A stretch of DNA of 64,000 nt, taken from positions 11,628 to 75,627 of the forward strand of contig JBMNUT010000015.1 in the NCBI GenBank assembly GCA_050946375.1, in the 5' to 3' direction. Below the pieces are notes generated by a model. The model did no database searches. It was not told where the DNA came from and saw only the letters and a program-made list of their open reading frames with translations. Every line of letters begins with the position of its first letter. Positions within the stretch are counted from its first letter, which is position 1. Position numbers and translations under genes: made by a program. Shown piece by piece: positions 45,364-53,947 of this stretch. The stretch comes from UBA1794 sp050946375. GTDB taxonomy: Bacteria; Bacteroidota; Bacteroidia; Bacteroidales; Bacteroidaceae.

Positions 45364-46878
45364 ATGATAAAGAAAATCTTAGTAGCGAATCGTGGAGAAA
45401 TTGCTGTACGCGTGATGCGTTCTTGTAAAGAAATGGAGATTACTTCCGTCGCCATCTATTCCGAAGCAGACCGAACCGCTAAACACGTCCTCTTTGCCGA
45501 CGAAGCCTATTGCATCGGCCCGGCGGCCTCCAAAGACAGTTATCTTAATATCGAAAAGATAATCAAAGTAGCCAAAGACCACGACGTGGATGCTATCCAC
45601 CCCGGATATGGTTTCCTGAGCGAAAATGCACTCTTTGCACGCCGTTGCCAGGAAGAAGGCATCATCTTCATAGGCCCGCTTCCTGAAACCATGGAAGAGA
45701 TGGGCGACAAAATAGCAGCCCGGAAAAAGATGATCGCTGCCGGTATTCCCGTTGTCCCCGGAACGGAACAAGGATTGCAGAGTGCAGAAGAGGCCAAACA
45801 GATTTGTGCCAAAATCGGATTCCCCGTCATGATGAAGGCTTCGATGGGCGGCGGCGGAAAAGGCATCCGACTGATACATAACGAAAGCGAGGTAGAAGAA
45901 GCGTACAACAACGCCAAAAGCGAATCGCTCTCTTCATTCGGTGACGACACGGTCTATATTGAAAAATTCATTGAAGAGCCTCATCACATAGAATTCCAGA
46001 TATTAGGCGATACGCAGGGCAACGTTATTCACCTCTGCGAACGCGAGTGCAGCGTACAGCGCCGCAACCAGAAAATCGTAGAAGAGAGTCCCTCGCCCTT
46101 CATGACGCCTCAATTACGGCAAGAGATGGGAGCAAAAGCCGTAGCCGCAGCCAAAGCTGTGCACTACATCGGCGCCGGCACCATCGAATTCCTCGTCGAT
46201 AAAAACCGGAACTTCTACTTCCTCGAGATGAACACCCGCCTCCAGGTAGAACACCCGATTACGGAAGAAGTACTCGGCGTAGACCTGGTGAAAGAACAGA
46301 TCAATATTGCCAACGGGCTTCCCCTGCGCTTGAAGCAAAGCGATATACAACAACGGGGCCATGCCATCGAATGCCGCATCTGCGCCGAAGACACGGAATT
46401 CAATTTCATGCCCTCTCCCGGCATCATCCGCCAGATAACGGAACCCAACGGCATTGGGGTACGCATCGACAGCTACGTCTATGAAGGCTATGAGATTCCC
46501 GTCCATTACGACCCGATGATTGGGAAACTCATCGTTTGGGCCGTAACTCGCAAATACGCCATCGAACGCATGCGCCGCGTACTGCACGAATATAAAATTA
46601 CCGGAGTCAAGACCAACATCAGTTACTTGCGCTGCATCATGGATACTCCCGACTTCGTTAAAGGTCAGTACGATACCGGTTTCATCAACAAGAATGCCGA
46701 ACGGCTGCAAAACGGCATTACCTCTACCGACAAGGAGACAGAGAACATCGCCATGATTGCCGCATATATCGACTATTTGATGAACCTCGAAGAAAATACC
46801 CCCGAGCACAGCACCGACAACCGCTCCATCAGCCGATGGAAAGAGTTCGGCCTGCACAAAGGAGTACTGAGAATTTAA
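45364..46878 (+). CDS. accC: Biotin carboxylase subunit (acyl-CoA carboxylase type)
   Basis: A 504-residue ATP-grasp enzyme that carboxylates the biotin of its carrier protein using bicarbonate and ATP. The start KKILVANRGEIAVRVMRS, the glycine-rich loop MMKASMGGGGKGIRLI and the catalytic region EMNTRLQVEHPITEEV are typical. It is longer than AccC of fatty acid synthesis (about 450), in keeping with propionyl-CoA or pyruvate carboxylase subunits. It is followed by the carrier and carboxyltransferase genes, so these three form an acyl-CoA carboxylase. Confidence 0.94.
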   Translation: MIKKILVANRGEIAVRVMRSCKEMEITSVAIYSEADRTAKHVLFADEAYCIGPAASKDSYLNIEKIIKVAKDHDVDAIHPGYGFLSENALFARRCQEEGIIFIGPLPETMEEMGDKIAARKKMIAAGIPVVPGTEQGLQSAEEAKQICAKIGFPVMMKASMGGGGKGIRLIHNESEVEEAYNNAKSESLSSFGDDTVYIEKFIEEPHHIEFQILGDTQGNVIHLCERECSVQRRNQKIVEESPSPFMTPQLRQEMGAKAVAAAKAVHYIGAGTIEFLVDKNRNFYFLEMNTRLQVEHPITEEVLGVDLVKEQINIANGLPLRLKQSDIQQRGHAIECRICAEDTEFNFMPSPGIIRQITEPNGIGVRIDSYVYEGYEIPVHYDPMIGKLIVWAVTRKYAIERMRRVLHEYKITGVKTNISYLRCIMDTPDFVKGQYDTGFINKNAERLQNGITSTDKETENIAMIAAYIDYLMNLEENTPEHSTDNRSISRWKEFGLHKGVLRI

Positions 46879-46911
46879 TCCACAAACAAACTGACCGACA
46901 CACAAAAAAGA

Positions 46912-47433
46912 ATGGAAGTAAAAATAGGAAACCGCACTGCAGAGATCGAACTGATCAGCAAAGAAGGCAATAATGTAAGCCTCTCCATAGACGGCGAAAT
47001 ATACGAAATAGATGTAACCATGGTAGAAAACGGACTTTGTTCCATACTCCACCAGGGACACTCCTACACCGCTGAGCTCATCCGCATGGAGAATGGGAAA
47101 AAATACAAAGTCAACACGCATTTTTCCTCCTATAATGTAGACATTATCGACTCCACCGCCAAATATTTGCGGCTGCGAAACGGCGATAACGAGATACAGG
47201 ACAACAAGATTATCTCCCCCATGCCCGGAAAAATAGTCAGCATTCCCGTTCAGGTAGGCGACCATCTGCACGCCGGCGATACGGCTATCGTGATAGAGGC
47301 GATGAAGATGCAAAGCAACTACAAGGTAAGCACCGACTGTACCGTCAAGGAAATTCTCGTGGCCGAAGGCGACACCGTAAACAGTAACCAAACCCTTATT
47401 CTGCTCGACCTTGCGGACAGCAGCAATAACTAA
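46912..47433 (+). CDS. Biotin carboxyl carrier protein subunit
   Basis: A 173-residue carrier. Residues 95-170 form a biotinyl domain with the acceptor lysine K132 in EAMKMQ. The N-terminal 90 residues are a domain seen in carriers of acyl-CoA carboxylases and decarboxylases (VSLSIDGEIYEIDVTMVE). It lies between accC and mmdA with short gaps and would shuttle the carboxyl group between them, and perhaps to the sodium-pump subunits encoded 2 kb downstream. Confidence 0.92.
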   Translation: MEVKIGNRTAEIELISKEGNNVSLSIDGEIYEIDVTMVENGLCSILHQGHSYTAELIRMENGKKYKVNTHFSSYNVDIIDSTAKYLRLRNGDNEIQDNKIISPMPGKIVSIPVQVGDHLHAGDTAIVIEAMKMQSNYKVSTDCTVKEILVAEGDTVNSNQTLILLDLADSSNN

Positions 47434-47456
47434 CAGAAAGCAAAAAAATATCCCCA

Positions 47457-48989
47457 ATGGAATCCCAAGACCAATACCAGCAATTCGAGCAACGCAACCA
47501 GCAGGCTCAGCTCGGAGGCGGACTCGAACGAATCGAACGCCAACACGCAGAAGGCAAATATACAGCCCGCGAACGAATCGAAAAACTGCTCGACAAAGGC
47601 ACTTTCGTAGAGCTTGACAAGTTCGTCCAGCACCGTTGTACCAACTTCGGCATGGACCGCAACCACATCCCCGGCGACGGTGTAGTCAGCGGATACGGCA
47701 AAATCAACGGACGCCAAGTATTCGTTTACGCATACGACTTTACCGTCTACGGCGGTACCCTCAGCGCGGCCAACTCGCAAAAGATAGTCAAAGTACAAAC
47801 TCTGGCCCTCAAAAACGGCGCCCCCATCATCGCCCTCAACGACTCCGGCGGTGCCCGCATCCAGGAAGGCGTAGAAAGCCTCAGCGGATACGCATCCATC
47901 TTCTATCAGAACACCATCGCTTCCGGCGTAATTCCCCAAATCTCCGCCATCATGGGGCCGTGTGCCGGCGGCGCCTGCTACTCTCCGGCACTCACGGACT
48001 TCATCTTCATGGTAAAGGAAAACAGTCACATGTTTGTCACGGGACCCAACGTAGTGAAGACCGTCACCCATGAAGACGTCACAAAAGAAGAACTCGGAGG
48101 AGCATATACCCACAGCAGTAAAAGCGGCGTTACCCACTTCCTCTGCAACGACGAAGACGAACTTCTCCTCAGCATCCGCGAGCTGCTCAGCTTCCTCCCC
48201 TCCAATAACATGGACGAAGCGCAACCCCAATCCACCACAGACAGTGCCCAACGCGAAATAGAAGAGCTCCAAAGCGTCGTACCTACCGACCCCAACGTCC
48301 CTTACGACATGAAGGATATCATCGAGCCCGTAGTCGACGACCACTATTTCTTTGAGGTTATGCCCCATTTCGCCAAGAATGCGCTCATCGGATTCGCACG
48401 TCTCAACGGAAAGAGCGTCGGAATCGTTGCCAACCAGCCCGCTTACCTCGCCGGAGTACTCGACATTGACGCCTCCGACAAGATAGCACGCTTCATTCGC
48501 TTCTGCGACTGCTTCAATATCCCCATCATCACTTTCGAAGACGTACCCGGATTCCTGCCCGGCACTACCCAGGAACACAACGGAATCATTCGCCACGGAG
48601 CTAAAATCGTCTACGCCTATGCGGAAGCCACCGTGCCCAAGATTACCCTCATTACCCGCAAGGCATACGGCGGAGCATACATCGTAATGAACTCCAAGCA
48701 GACCGGCGCCGACATCAACCTTGCCTACCCCACAGCCGAAATAGCCGTCATGGGAGCCGAAGGAGCGGTCAACATACTCTACCGCAAGGCTGACGACGCC
48801 ACCAAGGCACAAGCCGCACAAGACTACCGCGAGCAGTTTGCCAATCCCTACCGTGTAGCCGAACTCGGATACATCGACGAAATCATACTTCCCCGCCAGA
48901 CCCGCGTAAAACTCATACAGGCACTCGAAATGGCCGGGAACAAAATGCAGACCAACCCACCCAAGAAACACGGGAACATGCCCCTCTAA
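47457..48989 (+). CDS. mmdA: Acyl-CoA carboxyltransferase (propionyl-CoA carboxylase beta / methylmalonyl-CoA decarboxylase alpha)
   Basis: A 510-residue carboxyltransferase of the crotonase-like fold. The motifs DKGTFVELDKFVQHR, GGARIQEGVESLSGYASIF and GPCAGGACYSPALTDF are those of the PccB/MmdA family, and KAYGGAYIVMNSKQTGAD forms the second CoA site. The enzyme can work in the carboxylating direction with AccC, or in the decarboxylating direction with a sodium pump; both partners are encoded here. The gene ends at a strong terminator (49012-49047). Confidence 0.93.
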   Translation: MESQDQYQQFEQRNQQAQLGGGLERIERQHAEGKYTARERIEKLLDKGTFVELDKFVQHRCTNFGMDRNHIPGDGVVSGYGKINGRQVFVYAYDFTVYGGTLSAANSQKIVKVQTLALKNGAPIIALNDSGGARIQEGVESLSGYASIFYQNTIASGVIPQISAIMGPCAGGACYSPALTDFIFMVKENSHMFVTGPNVVKTVTHEDVTKEELGGAYTHSSKSGVTHFLCNDEDELLLSIRELLSFLPSNNMDEAQPQSTTDSAQREIEELQSVVPTDPNVPYDMKDIIEPVVDDHYFFEVMPHFAKNALIGFARLNGKSVGIVANQPAYLAGVLDIDASDKIARFIRFCDCFNIPIITFEDVPGFLPGTTQEHNGIIRHGAKIVYAYAEATVPKITLITRKAYGGAYIVMNSKQTGADINLAYPTAEIAVMGAEGAVNILYRKADDATKAQAAQDYREQFANPYRVAELGYIDEIILPRQTRVKLIQALEMAGNKMQTNPPKKHGNMPL

Positions 48990-49011
48990 AACATACCCAG
49001 GAGAAAGGGCG

Positions 49012-49047
49012 AAAAAGGCAAGAAGGCAGCTTCTTGCCTTTTTCTTT
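49012..49047 (+). terminator. mmdA operon terminator
   Basis: AAAAAGGCAAGAAG (49012-49025) and CTTCTTGCCTTTTT (49030-49043) form a perfect 14-bp stem with a GCAG loop, followed by CTTTT. Confidence 0.9.
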
Positions 49048-49078
49048 TCCATGCCTTTTTCTTTTCAGGCAAGCCAAG

Positions 49079-49129
49079 GCAGAAAAACCTGCAGGACTTT
49101 TTTCCAGAAGCCTTGCAGGTTTTGCCGTA
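49079..49129. repeat. 22-base repeat R12
   Basis: One clear unit, GGACTTTTTTCCAGAAGCC at 49094, flanked by GCAGGTTTTGCCG about 22 bases on and by the inverted CCTGCA/TGCAGG ends. Confidence 0.6.
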
Positions 49130-49236
49130 TTCCCACGCATGATTTGCCTAAAACCGCAAGCCGGCTGATAACCGTCAGGACTCGGAAAAATCCAGGAGAA
49201 AACGGCATTTTCTGCGAAAAAGTGTGCAATTCATTT

Positions 49237-49266
49237 TGGATTCCCGTAGGAGTTTCATTAGATTTG
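49237..49266 (+). promoter_or_regulatory. oadG-oadB promoter
   Basis: TTG within TTTTGG (49237-49239), 19-base spacer, TAGATTTG (49259-49266), leaving a leader of about 30 bases. Confidence 0.7.
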
Positions 49267-49301
49267 CGGATATTCTTAATCTGCAAAAAACGTTCTGTCT
49301 T

Positions 49302-49799
49302 ATGAAGAAGAAAGCCTTTACGCGCATTGTCGTAGCTCTGCTGTTGCTGACTTCCGCACCGTTCGTCGGAGCAAGCATGGCTGTAGCAGCTTCGGAGGCT
49401 TCGGAAGAAGCCTCGATGCCCGTGTCACAGAGTGACCCTGAGAAAGTAAAAACCTGGGGTGAGAAAGACCCTTACGGGGTAAGCATGTCCCTGCTGGCCA
49501 TGTCTATTGTATTCGTATCGCTACTGGTGCTTTACGTGCTTTTCCGGGCAATCGGCAAATCGATGGGCCGGGAACGCGAAGTACCGGCAACTGCGCCAGA
49601 AAACGGACTTTCCGAAGCAGAGACAACACCGGCAGCAGCCACCGCCCCGCAGCAGCAAAGCGATGAAGTGGCAGCAGCCATAGCCCTGGCCATACAGCAG
49701 GCATTGTATCTGCACGACGAAGAATCGGGTATCATCACACTGAAGCCGCACGCTTCGGCCTGGAACATAAAGAACTATACCCCTCTCAATGAACCTTAA
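49302..49799 (+). CDS. oadG: Sodium-pump decarboxylase gamma subunit (OadG-like)
   Basis: A 165-residue protein. I start at MKKKAFTR, which lies 35 bases after the promoter; an ATG-less upstream extension is open but spans the promoter. It has an N-terminal hydrophobic segment (about residues 8-27), a second membrane segment (SLLAMSIVFVSLLVLYVLFRAIG, about 63-85) and a Pro/Ala-rich linker, then a short C-terminal part (ALYLHDEESGIITLKPHASAWN). OadG subunits anchor the carboxyltransferase to the membrane pump. The next gene encodes the beta subunit. Confidence 0.82.
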   Translation: MKKKAFTRIVVALLLLTSAPFVGASMAVAASEASEEASMPVSQSDPEKVKTWGEKDPYGVSMSLLAMSIVFVSLLVLYVLFRAIGKSMGREREVPATAPENGLSEAETTPAAATAPQQQSDEVAAAIALAIQQALYLHDEESGIITLKPHASAWNIKNYTPLNEP

Positions 49800-49832
49800 T
49801 GCCCAACAATCAATAAATAAGTGTAGCGCGAT

Positions 49833-50987
49833 ATGAATGAGTTTTTGAGTTTTATACAGGAGAATTTGGCAGAATTCTGGTCGTACAGCGGATTTGCTAA
49901 TGCCACGATCGGCAATATCGCCATGATTTTAGTCGGTTTGTTGTTCCTCTTCCTGGCAATCAAGCGGGGCTTCGAACCAATGCTGCTCGTACCGATAGGA
50001 TTCGGTATATTGGTGGGTAACATTCCGTTCCAGATGGGCATGGAAATAGGCATATACGAAGAAGGCTCGGTGCTCAACACTTTGTATCAGGGAGTAAAGT
50101 CCGGATGGTATCCGCCACTCATCTTCCTGGGAATCGGCGCCATGACCGACTTTTCGGCACTCATTGCCAATCCCAAAATGATGCTGGTAGGCGCCGCGGC
50201 ACAGTTCGGTATCTTCGGAGCCTACATGGTGGCACTCGCCTTAGGCTTCGCGCCGCACGAAGCCGCCTCCATCGCTATTATCGGCGGTGCCGACGGCCCC
50301 ACGGCCATCTTCCTGACTTCGAAGTTGGCACCCAGCATGTTAGGCGCGATAGCGGTATCGGCTTACTCATATATGGCGCTGGTTCCCGTCATCCAGCCGC
50401 CCATCATGCGCTTGCTCACCACCAAGAAAGAACGCCTGATCCGCATGAAACCGGCACGTCGGGTACGGCAAACCGAAAAAATCCTTTTCCCCATCATCGG
50501 ATTGGTACTGACTTGCTTCGTAGTGCCTTCCGCTCTTCCGCTGCTGGGCATGCTCTTCTTCGGTAACCTGCTGAAGGAATGCGGCGTAACAAACCGTCTT
50601 TCGAAAACGGCAAGCGGCGCAATGACGGACATCGTGACCATCGTGCTGGGCTTCTCCGTAGGCGCTTCCACACAAGCGAGCACATTCCTCACGCCCGCCA
50701 CACTGAAAATATTCTTCCTCGGCTTCATGGCGTTCTGCATCGCCACATTCTCCGGTGTATTCTTCGTGAAGATTTTCAATCTGGTACTGCCGAAAGACAA
50801 AAAGCTCAACCCGCTCATCGGCAATGCCGGCGTATCGGCTGTGCCGATGGCAGCCCGCATTTCGCACGACATGGGCCGGAAGTACGACCCGGACAACTAC
50901 CTGCTCATGCACGCCATGGGCCCGAACGTAGCCGGCGTAATCGGTTCGGCCGTAGCAGCCGGTGTATTGCTGGCTTTCCTGGCATAA
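49833..50987 (+). CDS. oadB: Sodium-ion-translocating decarboxylase beta subunit
   Basis: A 384-residue membrane protein with about nine to eleven segments. It decarboxylates carboxybiotin and exports sodium ions. The conserved IIGGADGPTAIFLTSKLAP contains the key aspartate (D154), and NAGVSAVPMAARISHDMG and NYLLMHAMGPNVAGVIGSAV are typical of the C-terminal half. The sequence is closest in type to methylmalonyl-CoA/oxaloacetate decarboxylase pumps. It lies 33 bases after oadG and ends at a strong terminator. Confidence 0.94.
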   Translation: MNEFLSFIQENLAEFWSYSGFANATIGNIAMILVGLLFLFLAIKRGFEPMLLVPIGFGILVGNIPFQMGMEIGIYEEGSVLNTLYQGVKSGWYPPLIFLGIGAMTDFSALIANPKMMLVGAAAQFGIFGAYMVALALGFAPHEAASIAIIGGADGPTAIFLTSKLAPSMLGAIAVSAYSYMALVPVIQPPIMRLLTTKKERLIRMKPARRVRQTEKILFPIIGLVLTCFVVPSALPLLGMLFFGNLLKECGVTNRLSKTASGAMTDIVTIVLGFSVGASTQASTFLTPATLKIFFLGFMAFCIATFSGVFFVKIFNLVLPKDKKLNPLIGNAGVSAVPMAARISHDMGRKYDPDNYLLMHAMGPNVAGVIGSAVAAGVLLAFLA

Positions 50988-51030
50988 GGACGTTGCAATT
51001 TCCGCCTCTATCCTTGGGGCAAAGCCACAG

Positions 51031-51077
51031 GAAACGCCCGTTTCTCCCCTCAAAGAGGTGGGAAACGGGCGTTTCTC
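51031..51077 (+). terminator. oadB terminator
   Basis: GAAACGCCCGTTTC (51031-51044) and GAAACGGGCGTTTC (51062-51075) form a perfect 14-bp stem. The T run after it is short. Confidence 0.75.
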
Positions 51078-51111
51078 GCAGGCAGACCATACGCCACCGC
51101 CGGAAAAGTGT

Positions 51112-51119
51112 TACCTTTG
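51112..51119 (+). promoter_or_regulatory. -7 box of the MATE transporter gene
   Basis: TACCTTTG, with a leader of about 110 bases that is mostly 22-base repeat. No clear -33 box. Confidence 0.45.
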
Positions 51120-51159
51120 CACGCCCTTTCGGCGCAGGGGCTCCGGACGGAAAGAGGCG

Positions 51160-51226
51160 GGACTTTGCAGAAAAAGCCCCGGCGGTTTTCGGGAAAAATG
51201 CCTGCGCTTTCCGATAAAACTTGTGT
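51160..51226. repeat. 22-base repeat array R13 in the MATE leader
   Basis: Units at 51160 (GGACTTTGCAGAAAAAG), 51182 (GCGGTTTTCGGGAAAAA) and 51204 (GCGCTTTCCGATAAAA), exactly 22 apart. Confidence 0.75.
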
Positions 51227-51233
51227 GGGACAA

Positions 51234-52550
51234 ATGAAAATGAACGATATGAACCGCCGCATTCTGGCGCTGGCGATTCCTTCCATAGTATCTAATATTA
51301 CCGTACCGCTGCTGGGCCTGATGGACGTGGCCATCGTGGGACACCTGGGGCGCACCTCCTATATCGGGGCAATCGCCGTGGGAGGCATGCTGTTCAGCAT
51401 GATCTACTGGGGCTTCGGCTTCCTGCGCATGGGCACGAGCGGACTGACCTCGCAGGCGTTGGGGCGCCGCGACCTCTCGGAAGTGATGACCCAGTTCCTC
51501 CGGGCGCAAGGCGTGGCGCAGGGAATAGCCCTGCTGCTGTTGCTTCTGCAAGTACCTTTAGAGACCATCATCTTCCGCTTTGTCGATGCCAGCCCCGAAG
51601 TCCGGCATTGGGCGGGAGTCTATTTCCGCATCTGCATATGGGGCGCGCCCGCCGTGCTGGGACTTTATGCCCTGACCGGCTGGTTCATCGGCATGCAGAA
51701 CTCACGTTTCCCCATGTTCGTAGCCATTTTCCAGAACGTGGTGAACATCGTTTTCAGTCTGTTCTTCGTCTATGCACTGGATTGGGGCGTACATGGCGTG
51801 GCAAGCGGCACACTGCTGGCCCAGTGGAGCGGATTTCTGCTCTCTTTCTGGCTGTGTTTTCACTATTATCGCCGCCTGTGGCGCAAAATCACGACGTTCC
51901 GGAATATCTGGCAGCCGAAGGAAATGAAACGCTTCTTTGCAGTCAATCGGGAAATCTTCGGCCGTACCGTCTGCCTGATAGCCGTCACTGTCTTTTTCAC
52001 TTCCTCCGGAGCGGAACAAGGCGATACGGTATTGGCGGTAAACACGCTGTTAATGCAGCTTTTCACCCTCTTTTCCTACATAATGGACGGCTTTGCCTAC
52101 GCCGGCGAGGCACTTTCGGGCCGCTACTTAGGGGCTAAAAACCGGGAGGGGCTGCGCCAGGCGGTACATCTGGTATTCCGCTGGGGCTGGGGGCTTACCG
52201 TTCTCTTCACCATCCTCTACGCTACGGGCGGAAACGCTTTCCTTTCGCTGCTGACCAACGAGACTTCCGTCCTGGAGGCAGCCCGCGACTACTTCTATTG
52301 GGTGCTTCTGATTCCCGTTTGCGGCTTCTCGGCTTTCCTTTGGGACGGCATTTTTACGGGAATGACCGCCACCCGCCAGATGCTGATAGCCATGCTCGTG
52401 GCGTGCGCGGCTTTCTTCCTGATGTTTTATCTGCTCTATCCGTTCTGGGGCAACAATGCCTTGTGGATTTCTTTCCTCACTTACCTCTCCCTGCGCGGCA
52501 TCGGCATGTGGGCTTATTGGGCACATGCCGGGAAGAAACTGGCAGCATAA
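51234..52550 (+). CDS. MATE-family efflux transporter
   Basis: A 438-residue membrane protein with twelve predicted segments in two related halves, the MATE (DinF-like) layout, which exports drugs or metabolites in exchange for protons or sodium. The start region RRILALAIPSIVSNITVPLLG and the following DVAIVGHLGRTSYIGAIAVGG are family typical. The start is the ATG at 51234 (MKMNDMNRR); the frame is open for 42 codons further upstream, but that part lies in the repeat array. Substrate unknown. Confidence 0.92.
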   Translation: MKMNDMNRRILALAIPSIVSNITVPLLGLMDVAIVGHLGRTSYIGAIAVGGMLFSMIYWGFGFLRMGTSGLTSQALGRRDLSEVMTQFLRAQGVAQGIALLLLLLQVPLETIIFRFVDASPEVRHWAGVYFRICIWGAPAVLGLYALTGWFIGMQNSRFPMFVAIFQNVVNIVFSLFFVYALDWGVHGVASGTLLAQWSGFLLSFWLCFHYYRRLWRKITTFRNIWQPKEMKRFFAVNREIFGRTVCLIAVTVFFTSSGAEQGDTVLAVNTLLMQLFTLFSYIMDGFAYAGEALSGRYLGAKNREGLRQAVHLVFRWGWGLTVLFTILYATGGNAFLSLLTNETSVLEAARDYFYWVLLIPVCGFSAFLWDGIFTGMTATRQMLIAMLVACAAFFLMFYLLYPFWGNNALWISFLTYLSLRGIGMWAYWAHAGKKLAA

Positions 52551-52643
52551 AACTGCGCCCCCGCAACTTATTATGGGAGAAAGCAGGCAATAAAGCGGAA
52601 ACTCAACCGTTTCTAATCTGAACGCGAAAGTACAAGAAAGGAA

Positions 52644-53924
52644 ATGTCGATAAAGAATGAATTGAAAGTGGGCATTATAGGGCTGGGCTACGTGGGCCTT
52701 CCGTTGGCACGCCTCATGGCGCAACGTTACCCGACGGTCGGTTTTGACATCAACCCGGTGCGAGTAGAGAAATTGAAGGGCGGGACAGACTGGACGGGCG
52801 AGCTGACTTCGGAAGAAATGGCAGCACTCCTGCAAAACCCGCACTTTGCTTTGTCGACAGATATTGAGGAACTTTCTTCTTGTACGGTCTACATCGTGGC
52901 GGTTCCCACGCCGGTCGACGTAGACAACCGCGCCGATCTGCAACCCTTGCGCCAGGCCAGTGTGCTGGTAGGCACGGTGCTGAAACCGGGCGACCTGGTC
53001 ATTTACGAATCAACCGTCTACCCGGGCGTGACCGAAGAAGAGTGCGTGCCCTGCCTGGTGCGCTCCTCCGGACTGCGTTACAATACTGATTTTTGCGTAG
53101 GCTACTCGCCCGAACGCGTTAATCCCGGCGACCGGCTCCATACGGTAGAGACAATTTGCAAACTGACTTCCGGCTCTACGCCCGAAGCGGCCCGCCGTGT
53201 CGACGAACTCTATCGCTCGGTGCTGAAAGAAGGAGGCACTTTCCCCGTTTCCTCCATACGGGTTGCCGAAGCGGCCAAGATAATCGAAAATACCCAGCGG
53301 GACGTCAACATCGCATTCATGAATGAATTGGCCAAAATCTTCAACGCTATGGGCATCGACACCCGCGAAGTGATTGCAGCGGCTTCCACCAAATGGAATT
53401 TCATTCCCATGCAACCGGGATTAGTGGGCGGACATTGCATCGGTATCGACCCCTATTATCTCATTCAGAAGGCGCAAGTCTACGGAGTCATGCCGCGCGT
53501 CATCAGCGAGGCAAGGCGTTTGAACGACGGAATGGGCGAATACGTGGCCAACCAGGTAGTCCGTCTGATGAACAAGCGCAACATACGGGTAAAAGGCTCA
53601 CGCATTCTCATCCTGGGCTTTGCGTTCAAGGAAAATTGTCCCGACACACGCAATACGAAGGTAGCCGATGTGTACAGCAACCTCAAGGAGTTTACCTCAG
53701 ACATTACCGTCTATGACCCGTGGGTCGACGCCGCCGACGTAAAAACCGTATATGGAATCACAATAACCCAGGAAGTTCCGGCCGGTCCCTTCGACGCTAT
53801 CGTACTCGCCGTCGCTCATTCTGTCTTCTCGACGCTCGACTATCCGGCACTCAAGGGCCCCAAAGGAGTCATCTACGACGTGAAAGGTCTCCTTCCCCGC
53901 GGTCAGGTCGACGCACGCTTATAG
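52644..53924 (+). CDS. Nucleotide-sugar dehydrogenase (UDP-GalNAc/GlcNAc dehydrogenase type)
   Basis: A 426-residue NAD-dependent enzyme that oxidises the C6 hydroxyl of a UDP-sugar to a carboxylate. The NAD motif is GLGYVG (residues 13-18), and the catalytic cysteine is C265 in VGGHCIGIDPYYL. The sequence type (SPERVNPGD, ENTQRDVNIAFMNELA) is that of WbpO/TviB-like UDP-N-acetylgalactosamine dehydrogenases more than UDP-glucose dehydrogenase. The product would feed capsule or O-antigen synthesis. It stands alone, about 6 kb before the polysaccharide locus at 58.9 kb, with an AAAGGAAATG ribosome-site region. Confidence 0.9.
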   Translation: MSIKNELKVGIIGLGYVGLPLARLMAQRYPTVGFDINPVRVEKLKGGTDWTGELTSEEMAALLQNPHFALSTDIEELSSCTVYIVAVPTPVDVDNRADLQPLRQASVLVGTVLKPGDLVIYESTVYPGVTEEECVPCLVRSSGLRYNTDFCVGYSPERVNPGDRLHTVETICKLTSGSTPEAARRVDELYRSVLKEGGTFPVSSIRVAEAAKIIENTQRDVNIAFMNELAKIFNAMGIDTREVIAAASTKWNFIPMQPGLVGGHCIGIDPYYLIQKAQVYGVMPRVISEARRLNDGMGEYVANQVVRLMNKRNIRVKGSRILILGFAFKENCPDTRNTKVADVYSNLKEFTSDITVYDPWVDAADVKTVYGITITQEVPAGPFDAIVLAVAHSVFSTLDYPALKGPKGVIYDVKGLLPRGQVDARL

Positions 53925-53947
53925 GCAAACGGTTTCTTTCCCCTCCC

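Larger units (their letters stand above)
48990..49301. other. Gap between mmdA and the sodium-pump genes
   Basis: About 310 bases with the mmdA terminator, a single 22-base repeat unit (49079-49129) and a well-formed promoter (49237-49266) for oadG. The pump genes are therefore an independent transcription unit. Confidence 0.7.

Noticed and set aside
46114..49052. Long leftward frames (447 and 540 codons) opposite accC, the carrier gene and mmdA.
   Set aside because: They mirror strongly conserved genes on the other strand, show no family motifs and have composition expected for antisense frames of GC-rich third positions.
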